A stretch of DNA of 64,000 nt, taken from Sclerodactyla briareus. Lineage: Eukaryota > Echinodermata > Holothuroidea > Dendrochirotida > Sclerodactylidae. The DNA lies in assembly GCA_026419785.1 (NCBI GenBank), contig JAODTK010001865.1:1-64000 (forward strand), in the 5' to 3' direction. Positions 12,373 to 27,300 of the stretch are shown in pieces. Each line of letters starts with the position of its first letter. Positions within the stretch are counted from its first letter, which is position 1. The position numbers and the translations under genes are program-made. The notes below the pieces were generated by a model. The model searched no databases, was not told the DNA's origin, and saw only the letters and a program-made list of their open reading frames with translations.

Positions 12373-15266
12373 GGTAATACCATGTAAACCATTGCCAGAA
12401 GGTCATACTGGATCAAATTACTGGCCCACATAATCTAAATGTTCTCACCATGGGGCTATAATATCCTAGAAAATTACAAAGATCTTGTCTGTTCCATTAT
12501 CTATTTGTATTTTATCGTGCCGTCCCCAGAGATATTTGGTTATGGGAGTGTCCTGCATGGGGTGGGTCATATAGAGAGACATTCGTCAACACCCACCAAT
12601 GTAGGAGATAACATGTGATTTGCAAGCCTTGTGAAAAGTTTGACACAAAAAATAGCAATAAGACATTTGATGACTGGTAAAAGGCTATTGATACAAGTAT
12701 TCTGAACATTGTTATGCATTGTCCATTGCATGACCCACCCCTTGTACCCTAGACAAGGCGAGTCATCGCACTTCACTAACAAGGACTCACCCCTCAGTCA
12801 CTTGTGCCTGAAAAATACTGAAAATTGATACACCCACCGTCACTTGAGACCACAGAACTACTCTGCTGTACAATTGAAACGAGTGACTGCAATTGACCCC
12901 CCTTACCCCTCCTCCCCTCAGTCACAGTATTGATTAACGACATATGGTACATGACCAATTTGAGACCCATGCTATTGGACACACTGACTGTACCTACAAT
13001 GACTCTCGCCTTGTACAGGGTGTGAGGGATTCAAATTGACAATAAATAGGCCTGTACGCACTTCGCTTTCCCCACACATATACCCCTAAAAAAGATATTT
13101 TTTTCACATTTGTTAATGATGGTGGTCGTCCGCTCAAAGAACTGCCACTTATTTCAATCTATCTTCGTTGAACCACACCAGTCACGTATGCAGTAATGAA
13201 TGTGCTAAAGTGATCCTCATCAATAAGCCTTGCCTGCAGTCGCTGACTTAGTGTACGGTCGCTGGGACTTCCACACTGAATTGAAAACTTGGACCCCCAT
13301 CGCTGGTTATACGCGTGACTTTACCCTTCACTCTTCAAGATATACGCACTTTACCAGGTTTATTTCCAGTATATTCATTTCAATTTGCCCGCAGATGGAC
13401 TTTTGAACCTTGGTCAAAAGCCAACAAGTATCTCATCTCATGCGCTGAGTAAATATTGCAGGTAATCATTTTGTTTTTGGGTCAAGTTGTGGTTTGGAGT
13501 TGGCAACACACATCTTGCAGGTTTGATAGAGCTGAGTAAGGGAACATGTCATGAAAAAAGGCAAGAAATCACTACGCAGAGGTGCATTCTTGTTTGTAAC
13601 ATGTCGTCACCACTCTTTGGAAAACTGGAGCCAAATAATCTCAAGATTTTTACTATGTTTATTTTTATGAGTGGGGGGGAAACATCTGTGAAGTTTCTGC
13701 ACTAGCACCCAGGTGTTGAAATGTAATTCTCTCAGTTTGAAAAAATAGTAGACAAGGCCAGCTTAAGATGGGGATGCAATGGGTCTTAATATCTATATTA
13801 ATTATTACCTACCTGAACTTAACATGTTAACCTACATGTGTGGTCTCTACAATGTAGCTATATATGTATGTGAAAAATCTTGTGAAGGACATATTTATTC
13901 GACTCATCACAGTGTTTTTACTATGGTTGACATACATTATTTGGTCTTACCTCTCAGCCATCTCCCTTGGAGCCTTCATTACCCCACCAGATCCCCCTCA
14001 GGTAGGTGCACACCCCTTACTGGAAGAGGAATCTTCAGGTGAGTCGGCCATACTGAACCTGTAAATAGTCTTGCATTAAGACGATTATTGTTAAGAGCCC
14101 TTCTTGACTGGAGTTGTGCTTATGTCCACATCCACACGAAAAAATATGCACCCGACTGACTTGAAATAATCGTCTTGTCAAAATTACCAAATGTGGGCGT
14201 GTCATGTGAGAAAAATCAGTTTAATTGTCATACTGTCATTGGCAATCCTCGATGTCACGATGTGGGTAACACAGCTTTATTAACGGTCGCTCCAACCATT
14301 CAGCGGTCCATATTTGAAATATCCGGGCGTGGGTGTTGTCCCTATCAGTGTTGTGATTGCATCAATCCCACTCTTGGAAGCAGAATTGCAATTTGGACAA
14401 GACATTAACCCCCAAAACCCCCTAAAGTAATGTGTCGTGTGATGAATTTACATAAAGCAGCAGGTATTCGGGGAACCAATATCAAGGAATCATCCTCTTA
14501 ACACAAGACTAACCAGTGCAGTGCACACGAAGCTATCAACACACACAATCGCCGTTGATATCACACATAGTATCATATATCGCTTTCGGTTTTTGTAGAC
14601 ATAAACTGTCAATTTGGAGTATGAGAGATCACTCTTTGGGGTTCATCACCCCTACTGCCTGCCAATACCAAAAAAATGCATTTTTGTAAAACTGGAGGGG
14701 GCTGCTCTTCTTTTCCATATAACCTAGGTCACTACATTAATTCTCAACATAAACCTCTGCGCTGGTTGATTGATAAAATCAACCTGAATCCACGGATTCC
14801 ATTACCATCCATGTGACGTAGTTTGTCAACGTAGGGGTAGTATGGGAGGGTTTGGATGTCGTTTTCTAGTCTCCACAATTATTAACTCTGTTTCAGGCTG
14901 TAGATTTCTAACCCAAATCTATTGGAATACGGCGATCTTGCAATTTCAAGTTAAAGAGTCGGTTTCTTGTATCAAATTCCATCAGCAGAGGATCATTGAG
15001 GCCTTCACTCACATTGCCCCTGATCTGTGGAACAATTGCCCATCATTTCTCTTCTATTCAGGCGCTTTATTTGTACAATAGTAACTATGATTTCAAATTC
15101 ACATAATTCTTTCACTGATAATTGCTGCCGCCTTCCACATTATTTTATTTATTCCTAAAGTGACCGTTAATTTATTTGCTTCATGTATCTGGTGAAATTA
15201 TACAAATATCAATTTGTCATTGTTTAGCCGTTATTCTAGTTTCCTTCCTTTTCTCCATTAAGCCAG
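12373..15266. other. Probable intron, nothing recognised
   Basis: Neither strand shows a coding family that I recognise. Short open frames, such as those near 13,487-13,705 and 13,779-14,042, have no family resemblance and no flanking splice logic. Confidence 0.4.
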
Positions 15267-15306
15267 GCTGGTATAAAGGCTTTAGTGAAAAACAAGGACC
15301 AAAAAG
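15267..15306 (+). CDS. DOCK1/2/5-like: DOCK exon: SH3 middle (WYKGF)
   Basis: It lies between an acceptor (ccattaagccag) and a donor (gtaagg). The exon enters in phase 1, as two bases completing a Gly, and reads [12 protein letters not shown]. This is the DOCK SH3 segment usually written G-WYRGY-x-KK-x-K, with the ligand-groove Trp. The family sequence expects KK-GIFP across the next junction. The 40-base exon leaves the frame one base short there, which adding an A to the terminal A run would fix. Confidence 0.8.
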
Positions 15307-18300
15307 GTAAGGATCAAATTATAATATAGTGAGATTGCGATGGAAATTGTTCTTCCTATTTTGTGGCAAGTTGGAAAGGGGACAATTTAGCCTATGTCAC
15401 CATAGAGTTGTCATACTCTGGTTCAGCCCGTTTACCGATTTGATTTCACAACCGTTTTCACCAGTATATAATTGCATATGAGAGGTATAAACACTTCTTA
15501 AGTCCATTGCTGCTCGGGTAGTTTTCCCCAGGTTACGTATATGATGGCCCTTGTTTAATGTCACTCATGTCTGTCGCTATATTCACCCAGTCAAAGAACT
15601 GAACAGTACACATGCTTGAAGGCATGCTGTGTGAGTCAATTGTTGTTTTGTGTCTGTTACCACCCACCACAATGGATATAGCATATGAAATATGTACAGC
15701 ACGATTGGGAGATCTGTAGTCACTGGTGCTTCCAGCCCGGCTTAATTGTAGGGACGCACTGCTGGACACTGTGAGTGTTTTTACACTGTGGACCAGACTG
15801 TGGACCTCTCTGTGTCGTTGATAGACAGGTTGTTTGAGAATGGGGCCCAAAGACAGAGGTTTGATGTGAGCTGTACATTAGTTGGCCTTTGAACAGGATG
15901 CAATAGGAATAGGATGCACCAATAACAAAGGCTACTACTGTAGCCTGGGTGTAGTCCTTTAGTGTTTGCTGGCACAATGTCAGCAGTACAGTAGTTTGGT
16001 TTTGGACCCTCGGTTCATTAGGCTACGGGACACCGGGGGGGCACATTGGAGCGTTTTTCACATTTTCCTCAATAGTTCTCATTTGGAATGCGATGTTGGC
16101 ACCATATTGCACTGTATAACAGAGCATCGTGTTAGGCACATACACATGCCGGCAATACTTGAGATCCATTTAAAGGCTATTGGTCATGTCATAGATTCGC
16201 TTTAAACTAGCACAGTGAAAAGAGGACGTATGAAAACCTCACATTACGAATTTGGAGGTTCTAGCATGTTGCCTTGTTGAGATATTTCAATTTACCTTTG
16301 AGTACTTTGAGGAATCTTTGACATCACGGGAGGAATGATGCAAAGGCTGCCCATAGACCCTACACAGTAAATGCGTATCTTTTGCACATGATAACAGAAA
16401 CACACAAAACAGGTATTCACTCAGAAATGAATGAGATTATTATCTAGTATATTGTGATAGATTTTGTAGGTTCGCATTCAGATCCCATCTATGGTTGGTT
16501 TGGTACAAGTATTCCAAATGTACATTGTTTCACCTTGACTTTGTATTACAAGGGATCCTGTGGTTCCCCCCGTGAATGTCACAAGGCAAATTTTGCATTG
16601 GACACCACTATCGTCACATGAACAAACAATAACAGTACCAGCTTTCACTTACCGAATGAACTGATGTATCGTCCAATAACGGTAGCAACACACACTACTA
16701 TGATGTAATTCGTCATTTCAATATTTATCAAAATTTCTAAGCACTCCTCTTTTCCCTTTACATATATAACACAACTCAATGCGCCCCGTCCAAGGTGTCC
16801 CATTGCACCCGATAGTAGGTTTTTCAATGTAATGGACCATATACACCAATGTGTGAAATACTTCATGCATTCTGCTCATCAATCTATACCTCTGATTTAC
16901 ATGTTTTACTCATGCAAGTACATTTGTTTTTAAGGAAACAAGAAATACATAGGGCATCATGATACGATGGTTGCTAATCGTCGTCAGAATGCAGAAAAAA
17001 ATGAGAATTCATCACATTTTAACAGATAACCCTGGAGATTGATTCTAACCAAATTAAAATATGCTCACTGGCTTATTGCTGCTACGGTAAGGAAACAGTA
17101 GTACCCAACTACCTGAATCCGCAGAAATTTGCCCTGTCCCATGGTGGGAGGTGTCCCAATTGCGCCTCAGTCTCCCCTACTGCAAAAAAAGATGCTGGTT
17201 CTTTTGTAATGTTTCCTATTTCATAAACTAACCAGCCTCCACCTTTGTCTCATGATTCACGAGAGATCATGCAATACCCCAGAGGCAACCTCCCCAGGGT
17301 GGGGGAGGACTTACACTTGGAATCTTTGTGTTTTTGATTAACTTGTTTTTGTAATGGTATGTGATTAAAAATAACGGACATTGTACATGACCTATCCCTG
17401 CTAGGTAAAGTGAAATTTCACTCACACCCTTCCCTGTACCTGCCCATGCCAGAGCAGTGAACTCTATGACTGCAGAAATATTAGCATACTGAGGCAGTGG
17501 TACTTAGGTGCATCCATTCAGTGGTAGGTAGCGCTCATTAGTGGTAGCTAGAATCCATCAATACAGTGGTAGCTAGGATCCATTAGTGGTAGCTAGCACC
17601 TATTGATGCAGTGGTAGCTAGAGTCCATTGATACAGAGGAGATTGGCCATAGGGGTTGTTCAAGAACTTTGGGCCAAGGGCCCAGTTTGGGCCCTAGGGC
17701 GCATTATAACATACTGTTAAATACTGTTAAATCTTGTGTCTCCTACAAATCTAGTTGCACCATGCTGATGCTCAGTCATAATGGTGGTCTAATAGCTGTA
17801 CCTTCAGGGTGCCCAGGGATTGGGAGCCAAGACCTAGTGTGGGCCTGAGTGCCAACTATGTGGAATTATGCAAAAATTCTTCTCCTCTTACAAGTTTTGG
17901 TGCACAGTACTGTCATCCGGTCATAATGATGGTCTACCGGTTTTGTTTCTACTCTTGGGTGTTCAGGAGGTTTGATCCAAGGTCCCACTTGGGCCCGAGG
18001 GCCCATTCTATGAAATTTCACACAATGGTACTTGAAATGCATCTCCTTCCACAAGTACCAATTTGATTTTCTTCAAAGTTACATGTAATGCCTTTCGGTT
18101 AGTGGTCCATTGGGGTGTTTACTAACTGCTGGCTGAAGGCCCAATGTGGACCCTAGGCTTTGCAGATTTTGAATGCAGCATCATATAGTGTCGTTCGTAA
18201 TTGAAACCAGTTAACATCTATGGAAAGAAGCAAATCAATCATTCATTGATGGATGGATGACTTGTAAAGATCAAGGTCAGAGGTCAATAGGCCATTGTGT

Positions 18301-21300
18301 GAAATTGCTCTTTCTCAATGGGCATTCTTCGCTGGATTGTAATAAGTGGTGTAACAATGTTCAATGCTCATCGTTGAGACATTTTTGGCCATAAGAAGAT
18401 CATTGTCAAAGGTTGTTACATGGGCACAATCAGCCATTGCTTGAAACTGCCTTTTGGCCTCATGATCCTGAACATTTGACACATAATTGTACATTCGTCT
18501 GGTACATTTGTGCAGTTTGAGCTACAGCACCATTGGTGCTCTTGTTTCTTTTTCCAAGGCACTAGGCTAGCTACCTTCTATCTCTTCATAGAGCCTTTAG
18601 TCTCCAATGACACTCCAGTGCCACTGTGACTTCATGCATTCCATACATAATGACCTTATTATTGTATATTTTTAATGGCATAATCGGAATCGTAGCCAGC
18701 CATGATTGAGTGGTATACTGCTTGCCATGAAATGGACCAAAACTTTTAGCTTTACAAGCAGATTGGTGGGTTCATAGATGAATACTACCATAAAATTTAC
18801 ACTCACTGATCGTCAGTCTGCTGATTCAGCACCCCATTGTCACAAAAATTGGTGTTTCATCTCAAAACGAACTGTAAAATCAGGGAGAATGTATCAATAC
18901 ACATCTAGCCTAATTCTAGGGGTGGTGTAAAATTCAGACGGAACTGTCTTCTGTTGTTAATGATTCCGTTGTGAAAACTACTATCCTAGGTCTTGCTGTT
19001 ACACTGTACCCATTGTGCGATTTGAACGACACTGGTCTTGCTAATAAGTACTAACAGATAATCACCTCGCTACTGCACTTCCATATCATTATAGACCACT
19101 TGCTTTCACACGTTTATTTTACAAATTGCAAGCTGATAACATTGAATATAGAGCAACATTTCTCTTACAGTCATAACCAAATCACCACTCAGCACTCATA
19201 ATTGGTGGACAGAATTGGGCATATAGGTTGAATAAAGCTAGTGTCAGAGACTGGACCTGGGTGCTGCTGTCGGTGTTGGTGTCGATAGCTAATGGGTGGT
19301 GATAGGATTTGCCGTGTTGGACAACACACCAGCAATATGCCCAAAACTTGTGATTTAACCAAGCTTTTCCACATTGCATAACATTGTTCGTGTGCTCTCT
19401 CTAACATTGCTGAACGAAATGCAGTATCCTGCTGACTCAAAGAGATTTGAGAAATCAGCCATTTAAAAAGACCTTAAGTAATTTACTGCTTGAAGTGATA
19501 AATCTTTCAGAATACTGTCACTCATCGGAATCCTCATCATTTTATTAATATAATTTGTTCTTATTCCTTGCAGGGTATCTTCCCTAAATCCTACGTCCAT
19601 GTGAAGGAGATCAAACAGACAGTACATGGGTAAGAACCACGTTATAATCCACCTATTATCCAAAGGGTAAAACTTCAGATGTTACAGCCTTTGTTGGGCA
19701 TTGTTATTGGCCTGTGACATAGCGTTAACACTAGGCTAGTATTAAGCCTTACTGTGGTGTTAAACGGCATGTATATCCAATTAGAGTGCAAGGGAGATTA
19801 GTGGGGAAATACAGTATAAGCATTTTCGTTCCTTTTGCAGCAAGCGTTTGCAGGTGAATTCCTCCTCCAATTAGGCAATGGGTACGAACCACGTTATATC
19901 CACCGATTATCCAAGGGTAAAACTTCAGATGTTACAGCCTTTGTTGGGCATGGTATTGGCCGTGTGGGACATAGCGTTAACACAGGATAGTATTAGCCTA
20001 CTGTGTGTGTAACGTGCAAGTATATCCATTAGCGTAGAGGTGTGCAGGTGTGATATTTATGTGGACTACAGTATAGCATTTTTCGTTTGCAGCGTTGCAG
20101 GTGAAATCCTTCTCACATTCAGGCACCCTCTTCTCCTTCGATTCTACCCCCCTGAACACTTGTCCTTGACAAACCTCTTTAGCTACTGTGGTAGGTGTCA
20201 GCTGACTTTTATCTCGCCTGAATGGAATTCAGGAGGGACTTAGTGGTCACTAGAGCGTGGGGGTGTGTATGTGTGTGTGTGGTGTGGTGTCACACGTCCT
20301 TGTTGAGCAGGATATCTTTCGAACGGCAAGGCAATTGCGACCGAAATTTTCAGGGGTAGCATCGGGGTAGGTTGGGTGTTGAACACGATCTGATTAGATT
20401 GGGCACGCAGCAATAATTAGTAAGGCTAATTAGCGTATTTTAGTAATTATGTTAGGCTCGGGACAAGATACAGAGAACCGTAGGTTGCTATGGTGACTTG
20501 GTTTGGCACATAGATGCGGGATATGAAGTAGAGAACTGATTAAGATTTTCAGCCTAAATGGGGTCACCAAAGGTCAATCGGGGTTTAAAAAAAAACTGGT
20601 TTTTTGGCCATAACTTGGGAAACCAAATGTCTGCCGAGGTTGGGAGGTGCACCCATTGGATTCACTTGATTCTTGTTGACGCCATCTGTGTTGTGACCTT
20701 GACCTCAATTGCCTTTCCCAGGTTTTGGCCCGAATCAAATTTTCGTGGCCATTTTCGAGCTCAAAGTACCTTCGCATCAAAATGAACCATAATTTGACCC
20801 CATGTGCCTTGTGGGTGAAAGTTTTCATTCGAAAATAAGTGCAGTTAGGATGTCTATAGTGATTTGTCATGGTGTGATTTTTAGAGGTAATCAGCAGGTC
20901 AAACTACCCCTCATAATGAGGTCATCAAAGGTGCAATGTTGAATGAATGTGCTTATTTGCGAGGGTACCAGGGACAAAGAAAATTTAACAACGTCAATTT
21001 TGTCAAAATGATGGATATGTGGCAGAGCTCTGTGTGCGGAATAGACCGAAAAACAAACTCCCGCTTCAAGCGGGCACTCGGTTCTCAAGTTAACAAGGGG
21101 TCCAAGGTTGGTTTTGATACCTTTTTGGCAATAGCATCGGAAGTATACTTGGGGATACATAATGCTTGGAGGACTGCGTGCATTCTCATCGAGAGTAACA
21201 TTTTTCATAAAAAACCATAATGTCACAAGGTCATTCAAGGTCACTGATGGGCATATAACTGCCAAATAGTATGTGTTCCTGCAACAACTTCCATTGACCG

Positions 21301-24300
21301 CCTTAATGATGTGGTTTATATTTCAGGACAGAGGGTAACCAAGGTAGGGTTACATTTTTATAAAAAATGGTATGTCATCCGAAGTCATTAAAGGTCCATT
21401 GAGGTAAAATAAAAAAACTGATATTTTGGTAATTTGTTGGCAATAATAGCACTGGCGTGTTCATCAGAAGAAAATGCTCCTAGGAGTGGATGTATCACAT
21501 GAGAGTTCCAATTTCATAAACTGTCATGCATTGAAGTCATTCAAGGTCACTAAGGGGTCAAAACTTGTTTTTATGGCGATAATCAGAGAATTAAATCTGT
21601 GAAGGCTGGAAGGTTCACCATTGTGATATAATTGTTGACCTGCATGTTTTTGACCTCTTACCTCAATTTGCCTCGGGTCGAGTGGTCAAGTGGTTAAAGG
21701 TTTAGTCTTGCAATAAATGTGCTTATTTTATTTAAGGAGTTACGGGCAAAAAAAAATAGAAAATGAGTTATGGCAAAGTGGGGATATACTAAGATGGCGT
21801 CTAACGCCCAGGCGGTGTCCAGTTCGTAAGGTTATTAGGCTTATTTTAAGGTATCTATTGTCAGGCTCGTTAGCAAGATACAGCTGACCCGTAGGTGCTA
21901 TGGTGACTGGGGTTGGCACATAGATGCCGGGTATAGAAGTAGATGTACTGATAGATTTTCAGCGTCAAATAGGCTAATTGAGTCATCTAATTAGCATATT
22001 TCATAACAATTCACAAGTCGTCAGATGTGTGCATCCCCCATCACCACTCATTTATGTGAATAGAGCACTATTGTGAGTATTCACTATATAAAATTGGATT
22101 ATTAATAGGGGGTGGGAGGACACTGGAGGTCATTCATTCAGGTGTCTATGTTGCCATGGGTTTCCAAAATTTTCAAAGTTGGTTTGATTTTCCAGCTTGA
22201 TTGGTATGGGTGTCTACCTTAGTTTAGTTCCCCAAAATGTTAACACAACATTGACTCGAGTCATGGGGGTTATGCAGTGTGTATAAAGGTTCCATTCATG
22301 CAATGTTCAAGTTTGTTGAATTCCCCATGTATAAGTGTGGTCCTGAGATATGGGAAATGAGCAATGCGTCAATAGGAAGTTGAATATTGTGTTAATTTGC
22401 AATAATTTAGGCGATCTTAATCACATTTCCAAAAGCTTATACTTCTTCAATCTTCAGTAGACATTGTATAGATAATCAGTCCGGACGAATTTGAAAATTG
22501 ATCACTGGTTAGTAGGCTGTAAAGTGCTTACCAAAATCTTAACGCAACACATTAAATTCCTCTGTAACTGTTGCATGGTGGACCTATTAGATGGAAACAC
22601 TGATCGCCGCAAACCAGGCGAGGACAATGGAGGGCGATCGCCATTGTGTCAGGTTTGACCGATGATCGAAATGACGGGGCCAGCATTTTTACATGCAGAA
22701 ACAGTTTTTCTGTTACAATAGTCAATGACCTAACTCTGTGCCTGTTACTTCTATAAATTTGAATGAATCTGTGCTTCTAGTGGCAGGACACAATGAACAC
22801 AGAAGCAATAGGCGCAAAGCATACTGAATGTATAATCCCAGCAGGCTAAAGCTTACTTCACCTCATTCTTCTCACCATATGCTTGCCTGAAACATAGGAA
22901 ACCCTGCAGGGTTTTATTTCCAGTTGAATGTGAACAAATAATAATAGATGCAGGGAATCCTTCCTTGAAGGTCATGAAGGTCCTGTGTCTGATAATATTG
23001 TCACTCGGGAGTGGTGTTAGAACAACTTCCGGAGTAAACTTGAAACCTCATACTCACATTGCCAAGAGTTCCCATAAGGACAGAATTTACAAGTTTTGGG
23101 CTTTACCAAGTTGTGTAACTCCATCAATGGAGGGGGGGGGGCGTGGGGGGGGTGTCTTTATAGGAAACCAAGTAGTGACACAAAATCAAGTTGCAAAATG
23201 ACAGCATTATTAACTTTTCATTCTTTTCAGTTCAAATTTTTAAAGCAATATGCAATGCAAATTTTCCAGATCTGGGGTTTCCTCTGTGAGCTAGTTTGAA
23301 ACAAACATGGTAGCAGGACCAATCGACAACCAGCCTTCCAAATTTTACACTCACATAGTTATGAATAATTTCTAATTTTCTTATCAAAATCAGCAGAGAA
23401 GAGAGGGAGAGAGGAGAGTGCCTGCCAAGGGAGACGCTGTTGTACAGGAAATAACCACGGTGCTCAGAGAAGAGAATGGTGCGACATATCCAAGCAGCTT
23501 TACACGGTTCAGTTCCTTCCAGACTATTGCCTCTGATTGATTGTGGGGGATATTCCATGCTGTAATCCGCGAGGGCTTTGTTTGCTACTGTGACAGTGGT
23601 GATCAACAGCTGGTTACCACCTCTTGGTTGTCATTAGTGAATTACTAATGGTTCTTGTTCCACAGTTCATTCAAGAGGGAGCAATGCATTTATTCCGTCT
23701 GGTTGTGGAAATGTGGTTTCCATGCTCGATCAGGAAAGGTTCCACTGCTAGTACTGGAGTGTGATAAAATGGGATATCCAGAGCCATGTTTTCGAAGGAC
23801 GGGGTGTGACAAGTCCTACTGATTAGGGGTAATATCTGTGAAGTGCCTTTGAGGCATGTTTTTCACGTGGGAAAGTGCTATCTGAGACCAAGATATTACT
23901 GAATAGAGGAAGCCTTGTTTACCCAAAAATGAAGAGTAGTAGTAGCAAGCCAATCTCTCAAATATAACAATAGAGCTTCACTGTGTGGTTCAATTTCATT
24001 CATACCTGCAATGCCCCTCCCCAGCCCCTAACCCATGCACATTGACATGTAGCAAAATTAGACAACAAATATCCATGCAATGATAGTTTTGGCAACCATT
24101 TCAGATTTTTGACACCATTTTGAATATACGTGTATTTGACTGATTATTTTCGTTGATAATATGGAAAATTGGCGGGTCGCAGTATCGCCAGTATGTTAGC
24201 TGTATTGCATGTGCCAGATTTTACAGTCTGTGTTTGTTTTTTACCACTATCCGAAAGGAGAGAGGCAGAAGAAGGTGGGTTTAGTTGGACTCACAAGTTG

Positions 24301-27300
24301 ATGTACGACACTCATAGAAGTGGGTAAACAGACCTGTCAGAGACTGTACAAGTAGACGAACTGAAGGATATAAAACAGTTGGTCACATCCAAAGTTGATG
24401 GGGCGGATAACGGTACAGCATATCCATTGTGTTTTATAGTGAAATAAACCCCATCGCTTAGGTTATACATAGGCTGTCATGCCATCGCGTTGTGAATATC
24501 ACTGCATCTAGACTTTTTTCTACTCATTTGCACAATGAAAACGATGCGATCAACTTCCTCACAACTACAGCTTGTGCTGAAAGGATTGTGATTGAATGAA
24601 AGCTCTACTTGGGTATGTACGTTATCCATGATATAAAGTATATGAACCCGTGTTTTGGGGAGTCACTCAGAGATCATCTGAGGTACAACCAGAGTCAAAG
24701 TGTGAATCCTCATAAACCCTCATTCCAGAATGATTGTTCTGATCAAGATCGTGATCATTTTTGTGTACAACTTTTCCAATGCGTGTACAGAAAACACTAT
24801 GGGGTATTGCACTAGCGGGTGTTGACCATTGTTGAACTTTCTTTACTAGTAACCAATTTTATATTTCATTACCACAAGAGCAAATGGAATGGCCTGGAAA
24901 ACTTGCTCAGTGCTTGGTCTTCAGCTTTGATATAACATTTTCAGCAACCAATTCAAAACTGAAAGAAAGGCTTGGTTGAAGATATAATCAGGACTGTACG
25001 ATTTCACGTCACGGTGAAACGGCTCTGTCGCTGTTGCAACTAGTTTTATTGCCCATTCAAGTTAGACAATCAATTTGCACTGTGGGTTCGGTTTCTGGTT
25101 ACTGTCTGAAACTATTTTCATGACCATATTCACACTCTATTCACACTCTGTGAGTATGAACGATAATTTAGTCTCGCATGAACGCAAATAGGCTAAGCCT
25201 GGCGAGACTAAGAATAGAGGCTGTGTTTGTTTGTTTTCATCTCGCAGTCCCCAAGGACAGATGATTTTGTAGTCCATTCGCTATTTTCGCTATATTTTAC
25301 TATTGCTTGTTTGCCATACGCAAGGTTGCTGTGGTAGCGATAGTGGCAGTTTTAAGAATATTCCACTACAGGGGTAACCGGTACCTCTATGGGGGAAACC
25401 CATGCGTGCTGGGGTGGTTCAACAAGGAGATGCACTTGAAAAGGTGTCTGTTAGTGTGTGTTTGTGTTACCATGGTCGTCAGATTTCTTATGGTTTTTTC
25501 GTAAATATCTCCAGTTCGTAGTGGCCAACATTGTATAAAATTCTCAAGAATCTTTGCTGATTGGCTTAATGTTTTCAAATTTTCGTAACAACATAACAAA
25601 CGGTACAGGTACATGTCTCTCCCATGCAGGTCAATAGGAATTTACCTGAAACATTGGATTAGTATGGGGAATACTTATTTTTAGCCAAACTCTGGAATTT
25701 CTTAACACATTTTTATATTCAAATATTTGGCTCAGAATGGGAGCCTGTATACCATATAATCTGTAATAGAACCCCCCTGTAATAGAAGCCCTCCTCCCCC
25801 CCTCCCTTTTTTTGGGACATTCCAATGAAGTTTCGGAAGCCTATTCAACCCAGTAACGAGTGAAATTATCCTGGACCCGTGCTGTACACCAATTAATAGT
25901 ATTTGGGAAGTAGCCTAACACAGCGTAGTTTAGAAATTTGGAATCCTATACCGCAAAATTATATTTTTACCTTAGAAAATTACCCTCCCATCATCGCCCC
26001 CCTCTTGAAAATGTAACGCCCCGCGGGATGTTTATTACAGATTATATGTTATCCTCACTTAGAACAAGGTACAAATGTATAAACACATTGAGGTGTTTCC
26101 ACTCTTTGCTAGAAAATCCAGAAATTTCTATGATATGAAGGTTTGAATGGGTATGGTCCTACCTCTAGTCCTAATGTTAACAAGATTCAAGTCAACTTGC
26201 AGGTTAATCAATAGGTATATAAATTTGCTTTCATGCTATGCAAATTTTTAAGTCAATTGGATTTCAAGGAAAACATTATTGTGCGGCCTCACCATTGGTC
26301 CTGAGAAATTCAAATTAGAAAATGGGTCCTGGGAAGTCTTATTTGCAATCATTTAGGCAATTTTTAGTCACTTTCCACAAAACCTACGCACCGATAGCAC
26401 CCATCATCCTATAAACCCCCTTTGGTAGACATGGTCAACAATTAATCCTTAATTGAATTTGAAATTGGTCACCAGATAGTAAGCTGTTCCTATTGAATGC
26501 TATACCCATATCTGAAACCATCAACACACATGGAATCCTTGTAATTGTTGTTATGGTGAGTGGAAGAACCAATGAGCACACAAACCAGGTGAGACACTGG
26601 GTGCGATCTCTGCCTCGTTACTTACTTGGTTGCTTTTCACACACTTGTTCCTCCTGACCAACGTCCTCGAATTGTGGGGAAATAGTATTTACACAGAAAA
26701 TGGCTATAGACGCAACATGCAACTTTCCTGGTTTTGTAACCTTTCTTTTGTACAGGAAACTAGGGCTGGACCTGTTAATCCGTGATGAAGAGGGCATATC
26801 CAGAATCCCACCGCTGAGCCACAGTAGCACTCTTAGCAAACATGAAGATTGCCACACAGAGGATAGGACACACAGGATAAGTGTTCCGTCCATCACTGGG
26901 AACCCTCTATAACATGCCACACATACCAGACAGTGAGGGTCAACGCAAAAGCTAACCAGTCCAGGTACTGTGACATTTGTGGGATAATCACTGGACATTA
27001 GGCTTATTTCTCCGTTCCTCATCCCCACAGTGGACGGTACCATTTGGGGTCATGTGGTGGGGGGCCATCTTGGAATATGATTACTAGACAGAAGGCCTAT
27101 TCCTTGCTTTCTCATCACCACAGATGGAAATCATCTTCTCAATCTGGTCGAGCTCATTGCTCTTTTCCCTGAATTTTGTTAATGTTAATCTTCAGATTCG
27201 AAAACTCTTACTTGACTGTTCTGGGTATTAAAAGTTGGGCTACCTGATTAACTATATGTATTAGTTCTAATTCCTAGTTATCATCTGGTAGACAATAGAA

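Noticed and set aside
22600-22665. GGCGATCGCC words, known as HIP1 in cyanobacteria
   Set aside because: Here they belong to dispersed repeat family E in an animal-type genome; no bacterial context.
23662-23735. Exon-like segment after ttgttccacag reading [16 protein letters not shown], similar to the DOCK YVQ--REMFR-V--M helix
   Set aside because: The exon at 24,258-24,412 carries the following LMYD...DELK wording in continuous form, and the downstream text here loses all DOCK resemblance. The intron before it would be only ~155 bases. Probably chance.
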